Assembly (NCBI GenBank): GCA_963700955.1
Contig: CAVOZH010000008.1
Location: 186,001-250,000, forward strand
Direction: 5' to 3'
DNA: 64,000 nt
Source of the DNA: Nocardioides_C sp963700955
Lineage (GTDB): Bacteria; Actinomycetota; Actinomycetes; Propionibacteriales; Nocardioidaceae
Shown: in pieces, positions 8,741-17,747 of the stretch
Layout of the letters: every line of letters begins with the position of its first letter
How positions within the stretch are numbered: position 1 is the stretch's first letter
Position numbers and translations under genes: made by a program
Notes under the pieces: model-generated
Told to the model about the DNA's origin: nothing
The model's database searches: none
Seen by the model: only the letters and a program-made list of their open reading frames with translations

Positions 8741-10137
8741 TGCCCGTGGCCCCGGCCCCGGCTGCCTTCCACGTGATGGCGAAGCCGACCGGGGCCATCT
8801 GCAACCTGGACTGCGAGTACTGCTTCTTCCTGTCCAAGGACCAGCTCTACCCCGGCAGCAGCTTCCGCATGGAGCCGCACGTCCACGAGGCCTACATCAG
8901 CCAGCTCCTCGCCGCCCACGAGGGCGCGGACGAGGTGGTCGTCGCCTTCCAGGGCGGTGAACCCACGATGATGGGTCTGGACTTCTTCCGGCGGACCCTC
9001 GAGCTCGAGGAGAAGCTCAGGCGGCCCGGTCAGCGGATCCTCAACACCTTGCAGACCAACGCCACCCTGCTCGACGACGAGTGGGCCGCGTTCCTGCGCG
9101 AGCACGAGTTCCTTGTCGGTGTGTCCATCGACGGACCCCGCGAGATGCACGACGCCTACCGGGTCGACAAGGGCGGGAAGCCCACCTTCGACCGGGTCAT
9201 CCGCGGGATCGACGTACTCCGGCGGCAGGGCGCCGACTGGAACGCGCTCACGACCGTCAACGCGGCCAACGGCGACCACGGCCTCGAGGTCTACACCTTC
9301 CTGCGCGACGAGCTCGGAGCGCAGTTCATCCAGCTCATCCCCATCGTGGAGCGGGTCACGCCTGAGATGCTCCCGCTGGCCGAGGCCGGCTGGGGACGGC
9401 GACCCGGCGAGCGCCCGCTCTACCGGCAGCAAGGCGACCTCGTGACCCACCGGACCGTCGGTGCCGAGCAGTACGGACAGTTCCTCGTCGAGGTGTTCGA
9501 GGAGTGGGTCCGCCACGACGTCGGCGACGTCTTCGTCCAGCAGTTCGACACCGCGCTCGCGCACTGGCTGGGGATGGACCAGGCGGGCATGTGCGTGCAT
9601 GCCCGCACCTGCGGCTCGGCGCTCGCCCTCGAGCACAACGGCGACGTCTACTCCTGCGACCACTACGTCGAGGACGACTATCTCCTGGGGAGCATCGCTG
9701 ACGGCCGGACTCTCCTCCAGCTGGCGACGTCGCCGCAGCAGACCGCCTTCGGCAACGCCAAGCTCGACGGTCTGCCGGACTACTGCCGCAGCTGCGACGT
9801 CCGCTTCGCCTGCAACGGCGGCTGCCCGAAGGACCGCTTCCTCACCACACCCGACGGCGAGCCCGGCCTCCACTACCTGTGTGCCGGGTACCTACGGTTC
9901 TTCCGGCACGTCGACGAGCCCATGCGAGTGATGGCCGACCTGCTGCGTCGCGGCGCGGACGCCACCGGCGTGCGGGAGTGGTACGCCGTCCGCGACGCAC
10001 GCCAACGGCGGACACCCCTCGACCCCCGGCAGGGACCTGCAACAGAGTTGCAGGCGTCGCATCCGCACTCATCCGCAGCGGGCGAGCCATCCCCGCACGG
10101 TGCCACCTGGATGCCGCCGCCTGCCACGCTCGCTTAG
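8740..10137 (+). CDS. Radical SAM/SPASM anaerobic sulfatase-maturase-like enzyme
   Basis: A 465-aa radical SAM protein. The [4Fe-4S]-SAM motif is C21-x3-C25-x2-C28. The motifs FQGGEPTMMG and VSIDGPREMHD follow, as in the anSME family that oxidises the sulfatase active-site Cys or Ser to formylglycine. The C-terminal third has a SPASM-type Cys set (CVHARTCGS, YSCDHY, CRSCDVRFACNGGCPKDR, YLCAGY) for two auxiliary clusters. The last ~60 residues are a low-complexity Pro/His/Ser tail. The ATG overlaps the upstream stop (TGATG). The Cys-type sulfatase 1.2 kb upstream is the obvious substrate. The family is oxygen-sensitive and unusual for an organism that otherwise looks aerobic. Confidence 0.9.
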   Translation: MPVAPAPAAFHVMAKPTGAICNLDCEYCFFLSKDQLYPGSSFRMEPHVHEAYISQLLAAHEGADEVVVAFQGGEPTMMGLDFFRRTLELEEKLRRPGQRILNTLQTNATLLDDEWAAFLREHEFLVGVSIDGPREMHDAYRVDKGGKPTFDRVIRGIDVLRRQGADWNALTTVNAANGDHGLEVYTFLRDELGAQFIQLIPIVERVTPEMLPLAEAGWGRRPGERPLYRQQGDLVTHRTVGAEQYGQFLVEVFEEWVRHDVGDVFVQQFDTALAHWLGMDQAGMCVHARTCGSALALEHNGDVYSCDHYVEDDYLLGSIADGRTLLQLATSPQQTAFGNAKLDGLPDYCRSCDVRFACNGGCPKDRFLTTPDGEPGLHYLCAGYLRFFRHVDEPMRVMADLLRRGADATGVREWYAVRDARQRRTPLDPRQGPATELQASHPHSSAAGEPSPHGATWMPPPATLA

Positions 10138-10321
10138 TCCTCGAGAGTCACCGAAGCACCACGCCGAGGTCCTCATCATGAAGAGAGACCCAGACGGACT
10201 GAACCCCCGTGTACCGCCTGTCGTAGGCCACGGACTGCGGCAGGCCACTGGCTGCGACGCGAGCACGATGTGGGCGGCAGAGTTCCGACGATCCGGATAC
10301 AACGGAGGAGGCGAGGTCGAG

Positions 10322-11610
10322 GTGGAACTCGTGGCGGTCGTGTTGATCACTGCGACGATCTTCGGATGGGGCGCGGTCTCCGCGAGGCTGGAACGTGCAG
10401 ACCTTTCTGCGCCGATCGTGTTCACGCTGGTGGGCGCGCTGCTGGTGATGCTCGGCCTGGTCGACACGCCCTCCGCACCGTTGCTCTCAAGCCGTTGCTC
10501 GAGCTCACCTTGGTGTGGGTGCTGTTCTCCGACGCTGCCCGGATCCGGGTCCAGGACTTCCGCCAGGGCATGGGGCAGTACGTGCGGTTGCTCGGCGTCG
10601 GCCTGCCGCTGACCATCCTGGGCGGCTGGCTGCTCGCTCTGTGGCTGTTCCCGGGAATCGGCGTGTGGCTGGCGCTGCTGGTCGCGGCGGCGTTGGCTCC
10701 CACCGACGCTGCGCTGGGTATCCCCGTGGTGACCAACCCGGCGGTGCCCTCGCGGATCCGCCGGCTGATCACCGTCGAGAGCGGTCTCAACGACGGGATC
10801 GCCACCCCGGTGGTCATGGTCGCGATCGCCGGCGCTGCGTCCGCGGAAGGCCTCGCCGATGCGGAAGGTGTCGGTGGGGCGCTGATCGAGCTCGCCATCG
10901 GTGCAGCCATCGGCGTCGCCGTCGGACTCGGCGGCGGCTGGCTGCTGCGCCGCGCCCGCCGCAGCCAGTGGGCGGCCGAGGACTTCACCGGCATCGCGGT
11001 TCTCGCCCTTGCCGTGCTCACCTACGCCGCCGCCGTCAGCCTGCATGGCAACGGGTTCGTGGCCGCCTTCTGCGGAGGTCTGGCGTTCGGCGCGGTCGCC
11101 GGTCGACGCGGACCCACCGAGCTGGTCTTCCTCGAGCAGGCCAGCGGGCTGGTCTCGCTGCTGGTGTGGACCGCTTTCGGCGCCGTCGCGATACCCATCA
11201 TGTTCGACCGCGTAGACCTCACCATCGTGTTGTACGCCGTGCTCAGTCTCACGCTCGTGCGCATGGTCCCGGTCGCCCTCGCCTCGATCGGTGCCGGCCT
11301 GGACCGGAACACGGTCCTGTTCGTGGGATGGTTCGGCCCCCGCGGACTGGCGTCCCTCGTCTTCGCCCTCATCGCACTCGAAGAGCTCGGCACCGGAGCA
11401 GACGATGCCGTTGCCGTCATCGGGCTGACCGTGCTCCTCAGTGTCCTCGCGCACGGCCTCACCGCCGCACCACTGGCCACCCGGTACGGGCACGCGGCCA
11501 CCACGAAGACACCCGAGCCGCGCGAGCCAGTCGCCGACCTGCCCGTTCGCGGACTGCCACGCCGCCCCGACACCGCCGCCCATCACAGAACCCCCGCCAA
11601 GACGGACTGA
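10322..11610 (+). pseudogene. CPA1/NhaP-type cation:proton antiporter, frameshifted
   Basis: A multi-spanning antiporter split by one frame change. From GTG 10322 (GGAGGAG ~12 nt upstream) the frame encodes ELVAVVLITATIFGWG through VMLGLVDTPSAP. At ~10478-10481 the homologous reading continues in the next frame as VALKPLLELTLVWVLFSDAARI and runs to 11610, ~430 residues in total. Family landmarks in the second part include LALLVAAALAPTDAALG, ITVESGLNDGIATP and GWFGPRGLASLVFAL. The defect is equivalent to one missing base in the CCG/GTT neighbourhood. It may be a real pseudogene or a sequencing error; everything else in the gene looks intact. Confidence 0.8.
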
Positions 11611-11845
11611 TATGGAGTGACCTCCTGTCAAGTGGCAATGGTGAGGCGCCCGTCCCGGGGGTTCGGGGCTTTGCTGCCCAACGTGAGGTGCTGCTCATAG
11701 TTCGGTCGCGGGTCGCTCCACGCGCTGCCACCAGCGTGCTGGTCAGTGAAGTCGGTTTTGCCGGGTGGCTGGTTAGTCGTCCATGACGGCCAGGGACCCG
11801 CACCAGGGCGCGGGCTCGAGGACGAGTACGTCAAACCTTCCCCGG
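11611..11845. other. Short noncoding stretch
   Basis: 235 bp between convergent genes. A minus-strand open stretch at about 11628-11764 reads AWSDPRPNYEQHLTLGS without a start codon of its own. It could be the tail of a lost gene, but I cannot identify it. Confidence 0.3.
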
Positions 11846-13396
11846 TTAGTGGACGCGCTTCAGCCCTGGGCACCGCCACGTGCCGTCCACGATCTCGGGA
11901 CGCGGCCGGTACAACCGCAGCGCCAGGAACCACTTGTGCTCACCCGACGTGGGCAGCCAGTTGGCCTCCTTGTCCTCGCCCGGCGAGTCCGGCTGCACGT
12001 AGATGGTCAGTCCACCGTCGGCGTCGAGCACCAACCCGGTGTTGCTGCCGGCCGAGTAGCGGTCGATCGGGTTCGGGATGAGGTTCATGTCCTCACTGGT
12101 GTAGGCGGCCAGGTTCCAGAACGCGTCCACCGGCGGCAGTTCCTCGGCGCCGAAGTGCAGCTCGTAGCGGGCGTCCGGGGAGTACGGCGTGCCGTCGATG
12201 TCGGTGAAGCTCACCAGGTAGACGGCCTCTTCCGGGTCGTTGGCGACGATCGCGCCGAGGGACTGCACGGCCGCCCGCCACAGGAAGTCGTCGCCGTAGC
12301 GACCGACATCCCGTCCCGGGTAGCGCCAGCCGTTGAGGACGGTGGCCCAGTCCCCGCTGGCGAAAACCTGACGCAGCAGCGGCAGGCCTACGGCGGCTGC
12401 CCGTGCGAGCTCGCGCCGGACGACCTCCGGTTGGGCCTCCACGTCGAGCCCGGGGCCGATCCCCACGCGCGCGAACTGCCGCAGGAGGAGCGCATGATGC
12501 GCCGGCGGCGGGTTCTCGGCCAGCATCGCATTCAGCGTGTTGAACGGTGCCAACGGGTCCGTGGCCGGGTCGCCCGGGGCGTACACGCTGCGCCGAGGGG
12601 AACCGCCTCCGCGCTTGCCCCAGCGGCTCAGCGGGGTCAGCTGGTACTGCTCCTGCAGGTTCCGTACGGCGGGGACGTCGGCCTCGCCCAACACCATCGT
12701 GCGTCCCGTGATGAGGATCCACGGGGTCGGCGAAGGCTGCAGTTCCCGCACGCCTTCCGGCAGCTCGCCGCTCCACCCGGGTCCCGTGATGGCGAAGCTG
12801 CCGGCGGTCGACCCGGTGGTGCGCTGTCCGACGTACTCGTAGTTGTCAGAGGTGAAGGCGCTCAGTTCGAAGACGAAGTACCGATCCCCCAAGTCCGGGT
12901 GGGAGAGGATCACCGGCTCCTTGCTGAGGTCTACCCAGGCCCAGGAGTACAGCGCGGCATTGCTCGGGTTGCTGCCACCGCGCCACGTCGCGTCGACCAG
13001 TCGCGTCCCATGCCAGAACTGGTTGACGCCCGCGTACGGAACCACCGAGACGTCGACCGGCTCCTGAGTCACCCACTGGTGGCGCACCTGCGCGTTGTAG
13101 ATGTACGGAAAGCCGTAGATGAACGCCTGCAGCCCGGTGGAGTAGGCGTACTCCGCCCGCCAGTCATCGACTGTGCCCGTGAGCAGCGGCGTCATCGTCT
13201 GCCGCAGCACCGGTCCGGCCATCTGCAGCCTTCGTGCCTGCCGGAGCATGGTCTCCGGGTGCCGTACGGAGTTCGCGAACCGTTCCGCGACGGGAGCCAA
13301 TCGTCGTGCGGCCGCCTCCGCCGCGTGCGTGGTGCGCTCCAACGTGGCGAAGCCACGCCGCATGACACCGTTCGTTGCGGCTGTTGACTGCGCCAT
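11846..13396 (-). CDS. DUF1254/DUF1214 domain protein
   Basis: A 516-aa protein with the two-domain DUF1254 (about residues 70-200, with EYAYSTGLQAFIYGFPYIYN) and DUF1214 (about 370-505, with DGTPYSPDARYELHFGAEELPPVDAFWN) architecture. The family is widespread, often secreted, and of unknown biochemical role. The N terminus here lacks a clean signal peptide. The ATG at 13396 is preceded by AGGAGG at nine nt; GTG 13405 would abut that site. It converges on the frameshifted antiporter. Nothing in the neighbourhood indicates a pathway. Confidence 0.85.
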   Translation of the reverse strand: MAQSTAATNGVMRRGFATLERTTHAAEAAARRLAPVAERFANSVRHPETMLRQARRLQMAGPVLRQTMTPLLTGTVDDWRAEYAYSTGLQAFIYGFPYIYNAQVRHQWVTQEPVDVSVVPYAGVNQFWHGTRLVDATWRGGSNPSNAALYSWAWVDLSKEPVILSHPDLGDRYFVFELSAFTSDNYEYVGQRTTGSTAGSFAITGPGWSGELPEGVRELQPSPTPWILITGRTMVLGEADVPAVRNLQEQYQLTPLSRWGKRGGGSPRRSVYAPGDPATDPLAPFNTLNAMLAENPPPAHHALLLRQFARVGIGPGLDVEAQPEVVRRELARAAAVGLPLLRQVFASGDWATVLNGWRYPGRDVGRYGDDFLWRAAVQSLGAIVANDPEEAVYLVSFTDIDGTPYSPDARYELHFGAEELPPVDAFWNLAAYTSEDMNLIPNPIDRYSAGSNTGLVLDADGGLTIYVQPDSPGEDKEANWLPTSGEHKWFLALRLYRPRPEIVDGTWRCPGLKRVH

Positions 13397-13597
13397 CCTG
13401 CTCACCCTCCTGTGTCACTCAGTCCCTAGCCGAGTGTCAGTCGGGAAGGCACGCGGCGGCCTCGTCCACCAAGGGTGAATCTTGGCTCTCACGCCCTCGC
13501 CAGGAATGAGACGTTGTGCCGGATCGTCGATGAGGCTGAGCTATGACCCTGTTCGTGTGAGCCGCAAACATCGAACCGGTCAGTCGCCCCCGCAGGC

Positions 13598-13645
13598 GGC
13601 GCGCGGTGGACTCTCAGGCGGCTCTCGCCCTGGAGGCGGCCGTGC
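13598..13645 (+). pseudogene. Remnant of integrase C terminus (left copy)
   Basis: Encodes RAVDSQAALALEAA, nearly identical to the C-terminal tail of the tyrosine recombinase remnant at 18375-18420, which has GRRAVDSQAALALEAAL. No recombinase motif precedes it, so only the 3' end of an older integrase survives. The reading frame is lost downstream, but homology to the right copy resumes at ~13970-14066. Confidence 0.65.
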
Positions 13646-13690
13646 GTATGCCGGACAAGAAGTGGGTGACCGTGGGAGACATCCGATTAG

Positions 13691-13879
13691 TCACGCGTGT
13701 GGGCGAGTCCACCGTGGATCGCCCCGATGAGCGTCAAATGCCAGCCCTATCGGTGCGAGGAACGCTGCGCCCACGTACAGGGGAGCGTCGTTCGCGGACG
13801 CCGCGACGGCAAGGGCAGCCGCTGCGCTGCTGAGGACAGCGCCGACGAGGATGAAGCTCCAGGCATTGCTCTTGAACAC
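13691..13879 (-). CDS. Small two-helix membrane protein
   Basis: A 62-aa protein with two hydrophobic segments, ~8-27 (SFILVGAVLSSAAAALAVAA) and ~32-47 (APLYVGAAFLAPIGLAF), ending in a basic tail. It starts at GTG 13879, with AGGA ~9 nt upstream. It lies between two blocks of integrase-derived sequence, so it was probably brought in by the element or inserted into its remnant. I do not recognise the family. Confidence 0.5.
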   Translation of the reverse strand: MFKSNAWSFILVGAVLSSAAAALAVAASANDAPLYVGAAFLAPIGLAFDAHRGDPRWTRPHA

Positions 13880-13994
13880 GCCCCGGATCCTGCCACGACG
13901 GGCAACTCACGGAAGGCTGTCGCGTCGGCGTGCCGGAATGAGAGGTTCGGTCGCCAATGGCGAAACGGGTGGCAAAGGTGTGGGCAAGGAAGAA

Positions 13995-14030
13995 GGTCAG
14001 CAGCCGTAAGGGCCGCTGACCTGGGGTTTT
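13995..14030 (+). terminator. Integrase terminator, left copy
   Basis: GGTCAGC (13995-14001) pairs with GCTGACC (14015-14021), followed by a tail ending TTTT. It is homologous to the hairpin at 18475-18510, with changes on both arms that keep the pairing. Confidence 0.6.
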
Positions 14031-14066
14031 GTGCGCCATCAGGGACTCGCACCCCGAACCCGCTGA
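14031..14066 (+). repeat. Direct repeat of tRNA-Lys 3' half (att-like)
   Basis: Thirty-six bases identical to 18511-18546 except for one (C at 14050 versus A at 18530). The identity runs from the tRNA 3' end to the base of the anticodon arm, which is the usual extent of an attachment-site core for tyrosine integrases using tRNA genes. Confidence 0.75.
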
Positions 14067-14291
14067 AGTTGGCTGCCTTTGCTTGTGCTGACGGTCATGA
14101 CCCAGGGCCGTTGACCTGCGCATATGCCGGTCGTGCAGTCTCGGGTGTGTCCGTCGTTTCGTGCGGTTTCGCGCTGATGGAGGTGGCGTAAACCGTGGCG
14201 CAATCGCTCCTCGGCGTGGAAATGCGATCGGGCATGTCGGTCCTGAAGCCCGCGATGTTTGTTCAGAAACGTGACAGGGAATGCCAAGAGC

Positions 14292-14531
14292 ATGTACCGG
14301 TGGCCATGGCTCGAAGCCAAGATCCGACGTCGTCCATGGATCGGGCTCGGCATCGCCCTGGCCTTCTTCCTACTGTGCCTTTGGATCTTGGCGACAGCGG
14401 CCGACGAGAGAAGCCCGCGCAGTGGGGTCCCTATGTGGGTGATCGCGCTGGTCGGCATCCCGCTGTTTGGATTCGTGGGAATCAGTAATGTCGTTCGGAT
14501 CAGGCGTCGATGGTCGGGCCGGGAGAAGTAA
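14292..14531 (+). CDS. Small membrane protein in the tRNA-Lys element
   Basis: A 79-aa protein. After a basic N terminus (WLEAKIRRRPW) come two predicted membrane helices, ~17-37 (IGLGIALAFFLLCLWILATA) and ~48-63 (MWVIALVGIPLFGFVG), and a basic tail. Codon use is less GC-rich than its neighbours. The ribosome binding site is poor (AAGAG, 1-2 nt before ATG); an upstream GTG (14274) in frame is an alternative start. No family is recognised. It is the first gene inside the segment bounded by the att-like repeats. Confidence 0.55.
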   Translation: MYRWPWLEAKIRRRPWIGLGIALAFFLLCLWILATAADERSPRSGVPMWVIALVGIPLFGFVGISNVVRIRRRWSGREK

Positions 14532-14993
14532 TGGTGGCGTACCGCGCTGCAGCGCCTGCGAGCCATGACAGCGATCCCAGAGTTACCCCGTCCCCCTGGT
14601 AATTGCCGCACTTGGTCAGCGGTCGGTGGGTCAAGAGTGAGCGCAGCGAATCACGTGTGACGGCGAAGCCGCTCTTGACGCTCCGGTCGGTGACCGAACC
14701 CTCAGACGTCAGGGGGACGGGGTTCCCGCACGGAGGCAGCTGCAGATTCTCGAGCGCCCGTTCTTGTCGGATGGTCCCGGCGAGGACGGGCGCTTGCGCC
14801 CGCCCGCAGCCGGGACCGGCGGCCGAAGGCCGCCTTAAACGCAGTACAGAAAGTTCTCACCGGATTCGCTCGAGGTGCAGTGTCCTCCGTCCAACTGATG
14901 TGCGACACCTGGACGCGCGGATCGCGGTATGTGCGGACGAGATCGAAGTCGCCTGGTCGCCTCCAGGTGGCGTCGATTGTGGTCGTCACCGGG
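14532..14993. other. Noncoding stretch inside the integrated segment
   Basis: About 460 bp without a convincing gene. It holds the strong secondary-structure block at 14773-14834. No tRNA, promoter or att sequence stands out elsewhere in it. Confidence 0.4.
14773..14834 (+). other. Nested and adjacent perfect hairpins
   Basis: GGTCCCGGC (14773-14781) pairs with GCCGGGACC (14809-14817). Inside that arm, GGGCGC (14788-14793) pairs with GCGCCC (14796-14801). Immediately next, GGCGGCC (14818-14824) pairs with GGCCGCC (14828-14834) around GAA. It could be a terminator for either flanking gene, or an origin-like structure of the decayed element. Confidence 0.55.
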
Positions 14994-15647
14994 TCACCGG
15001 AAGAAGGTGAACCAGTGGCGGCCAGGCTGGAGAGAGCGAGGCTCGGTGACGAGTCTGTGGACGCCCACTGACCAGTACTCCTCCTCCGGGGCGACGAAGG
15101 CGACCTCTTCGAAGCCCGCCTCGGCGAACCAGGCCTGGATGGAGGGGGTGAGGTCCGGGTGGTGGCGGTGACGGGTCCACACCACCTCAGCCCCCTGGGC
15201 GCAAAGCTCGGGTGCCGCCTCGATGGTCGCTCGTACGTCGGCATCGCTGATGTTGCCGAAGATGCCGCAGAGCAGCACCAGGTCCGCTGGCACCGCGTGG
15301 GCGTAGACATCACTTCGGGCGGCGTCGGCCTGCAGGACCTCGACCTGCGCGGGCAGCGCGTCAGCGGACTGACGGGCGCGGGCAACCAGTTCGGGGTCGT
15401 ACTCGACCAGGAGGGCGCTGACCCGGTCAGCGTCCGCGCGGCTGGTCAGGACACCCAGCAAGTCGCGGCCGTCCCCCGCGCAAGCGCTGACCACGCGTAC
15501 CGGGTCGGGCGCCGTGGCGTTCAGGTGCCGCTCGATGTGCTCCCTGACCGCCGCGAGCCGATCCGGCAGGCCGGAGTCAGGCGTGGCGTAGGCGTCGTGC
15601 CACTTCGACCAGTCGGTGCTCATGACGTGCCGTTCACCAGCCCTCAT
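14994..15647 (-). CDS. SAM-dependent methyltransferase-like protein
   Basis: A 217-aa class I methyltransferase-like fold. The glycine-rich SAM motif is degenerate (VVSACAGDGRDLLGV, residues ~52-66), followed by an acidic LLVEYDPELVARA loop, a DLVLLCGIFGNI motif IV, and a C-terminal sheet (HWFTFF). The substrate is not evident. ATG 15647 is preceded by GGAG at 7 nt; an internal ATG (15623) lacks a ribosome binding site. It lies inside the tRNA-Lys-bounded segment and is divergent from the DUF885 gene, so it is probably cargo. Confidence 0.75.
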   Translation of the reverse strand: MRAGERHVMSTDWSKWHDAYATPDSGLPDRLAAVREHIERHLNATAPDPVRVVSACAGDGRDLLGVLTSRADADRVSALLVEYDPELVARARQSADALPAQVEVLQADAARSDVYAHAVPADLVLLCGIFGNISDADVRATIEAAPELCAQGAEVVWTRHRHHPDLTPSIQAWFAEAGFEEVAFVAPEEEYWSVGVHRLVTEPRSLQPGRHWFTFFR

Positions 15648-15795
15648 CGGTTTCTCCGTCGCGAATGGCTGATCGTAGTGACACGCTCAATGGGCCCTAC
15701 CGCGCTTTCACTATCCGCGGCATGAGCGGTCGTGGCGAGTTGGCGGCCCGCTGGGGGCGGCCGCGCTTCCGGGCCGAAGTACTGATGGTGGAAGC

Positions 15796-17523
15796 ATGAG
15801 GCCCATGGATTCCTCGATAGGGCGGCCGTTGGATGCGCGGGTTTGGGCCCTGGCTGAGGAGAACGTTGCCCAGTGGTCGCAGTTGGACCCGTGTGCGGCC
15901 ATCGTTTCCGGAGTTGCCGTTTCGGGGGTTGGGCTGACGGATTACGGCGATGAGGCATGTGAGGGTCGGGCGGCGCTGGCGCGGCGGACATGCGACCTGG
16001 CGTTTGCCTTGCGCGGGGAGTTGCCGTCCGGTCCGGCTGCAGTCGCTACCTCTCTGGTAGCGGAACGGTGCGGTGTCGAGGCCGAGCTTTATGAGTCGGG
16101 GCAGATGCAACGCAGGCTCGACATCCTGACCTCTCCGCTGCAGGAGATCCGTCGCTCGATCGAGCTGACCGCCCCATCATCCGACAATGCCGCCGGTGAC
16201 GGTGACGCCGCCGCGCGGGGGACCGAGTGGGAGGCGTTCACGGCCCGACTTGGGGGCGTCCCTACTGCCGTTGACTCCTACTTGTCCGGCCTACGGGCAG
16301 CTGCGGATCGAGGTGACCGGCCCGCGATTCGACAGATCGACGCAGTGGCAAAACAATGCCAGCAGTTCGCCGAGCGTGAGCACTTCCTGGGCCTGGCTGC
16401 CCGAGCCACCAGCGCTGTGCCGGGCCAGTACCCTTCAGCGGCCAGGGCGGAGTTGGCTGACGCGGCGATTGCAGCTGACGCGGCATACGCCCATGCGGCC
16501 GCGTGGTTGCGTGAGGAGCTCGGTCCCCGAGCGCGCACGGACGACGCGTTCGGTGCCGACCGGTACCGCCTGTGGGCTCGGTGGTACGTCGGCGGCGACG
16601 TGGACCTGCACGCCGCGCACGAGTGGGCCGCTGAGGAGTTCACCCGCTTGGAGACTCGCGCCGCCAATGTGGCCGCCGACGTTGACGCTGAGGCGCCGGT
16701 CCGGGAGGTGATCGCCGGCCTGTACCAGGACCCGCGACTGCAGGTCCACGGGCGGGACAACATCCGTGACTGGCTGCGGTCCTGTAGCGACAGGGCGAGC
16801 AGCGCCGCCGCCGGTCTCTTCGAGATCCCGAGCGAGCTCGACACGCTCGACTGGGCGGTCACTGACAGCGGTGGCGTGTACTACCACCCACCGGCCGAGG
16901 ACGGCTCCCGGCCCGGAAGCGTGCAGTGGTCCCTCTCTGACGGTGAACCCCTGGCCACGTGGCTGGCCCCGCCTACCGTCGTCCATGAAGGCATTCCCGG
17001 CCACCACCTCCAGATTGGGCGGACGGTGCTGCTCGGCGACCACCTGACGCGGTTCCAGCGCCATCGGTGCGAGATCGCCGGATACGTCGAAGGCTGGGGC
17101 CTCTACACCGAACGGCTCATGGACACGTTGGGCTTCTACGCCTCCTCCGCTGAGCAGCTCGGCTACCTTCAGAACCAGTTCCTGCGCACCGCCCGCGTCC
17201 TCGTCGACATCGGCGTTCACCTGCAACTACCGATCCCTGCCGTGCTGCGCCATTCCCCGGGCGAGCGGTGGACGGCGCAGACGGCCCACACCTTCCTGGC
17301 TGAGCGGGTCGGTCTGACCGGGTCGTCCCTCGACTTCGAGCTCGACCGCTACCTCGGTCGCGGCGGCCAGGCCATCGCCTACCGGCTCGGAGAAGAACGC
17401 TGGCTCAACCTCTTGAGTAGCGCTGTGCCGGGTGCCGGGGCCGCGCTGCGCCAAGCCCACGAGACCGCGCTGAGTCTTGGGCCAGCCAACTTCGACCAAC
17501 TCCACGCAGCACTCACCCGCTGA
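15796..17523 (+). CDS. DUF885 family putative metallopeptidase
   Basis: A 575-aa protein of the DUF885 family, whose members resemble M32-like zinc carboxypeptidases. It contains the diagnostic HEGIPGHHLQ (~residue 396) and GYVEGWGLYTERL (~residue 428) motifs, with a long alpha-helical N-terminal half. There is no signal peptide. A weak GGTGGAA precedes the ATG. It lies inside the segment flanked by tRNA-Lys repeats, yet encodes an apparently intact enzyme, so it is likely functional cargo. The substrate is unknown; peptides are the best guess for the family. Confidence 0.85.
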   Translation: MRPMDSSIGRPLDARVWALAEENVAQWSQLDPCAAIVSGVAVSGVGLTDYGDEACEGRAALARRTCDLAFALRGELPSGPAAVATSLVAERCGVEAELYESGQMQRRLDILTSPLQEIRRSIELTAPSSDNAAGDGDAAARGTEWEAFTARLGGVPTAVDSYLSGLRAAADRGDRPAIRQIDAVAKQCQQFAEREHFLGLAARATSAVPGQYPSAARAELADAAIAADAAYAHAAAWLREELGPRARTDDAFGADRYRLWARWYVGGDVDLHAAHEWAAEEFTRLETRAANVAADVDAEAPVREVIAGLYQDPRLQVHGRDNIRDWLRSCSDRASSAAAGLFEIPSELDTLDWAVTDSGGVYYHPPAEDGSRPGSVQWSLSDGEPLATWLAPPTVVHEGIPGHHLQIGRTVLLGDHLTRFQRHRCEIAGYVEGWGLYTERLMDTLGFYASSAEQLGYLQNQFLRTARVLVDIGVHLQLPIPAVLRHSPGERWTAQTAHTFLAERVGLTGSSLDFELDRYLGRGGQAIAYRLGEERWLNLLSSAVPGAGAALRQAHETALSLGPANFDQLHAALTR

Positions 17524-17747
17524 CCGTGCTCAACCGAGGGCCTTCGGGGAACTCCAAAGCACTCCGGTCTAGACAAGACACGCCTACGGTTGCAGTCAGT
17601 TTTCAGACGTCCCCAGACAACCTCATACACCCTGAGACGGCGCCATACAGGGAGCGTTTGACTCGCCCTTTTTGGCCGATTTTTGGTGCCACTCTGGTCG
17701 GCATGTCGCTCCCATGCTCGCCGTCTCGGAACAGGTCCGGCGAGCGA
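17524..17747. other. Noncoding stretch before the Rep remnant
   Basis: About 220 bp with lower GC and T runs near 17668-17690. No gene or hairpin is convincing here. It probably represents upstream sequence of the lost replication gene. Confidence 0.3.

Larger units (their letters stand above)
13970..14066 (+). mobile_element. Left end of tRNA-Lys insertion (degenerate int 3' end + att)
   Basis: This ~97-bp block is homologous to 18450-18546. It comprises an integrase C-terminal stub (KVWARKKVSSRKGR, then stop), a terminator hairpin, and 36 bp matching the 3' half of tRNA-Lys. It marks an earlier integration at the same tRNA, upstream of the functional tRNA. Confidence 0.7.

Noticed and set aside
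10069..11631. A 520-codon minus-strand frame opposite the antiporter
   Set aside because: The predicted product is Gly/Asp/Arg-rich without domains, while the plus strand encodes a clear antiporter.
13482..13730. Possible new protein near 13.5 kb
   Set aside because: The only recognisable part is the integrase C-terminal tail. The rest is unstructured frame noise around the remnant.
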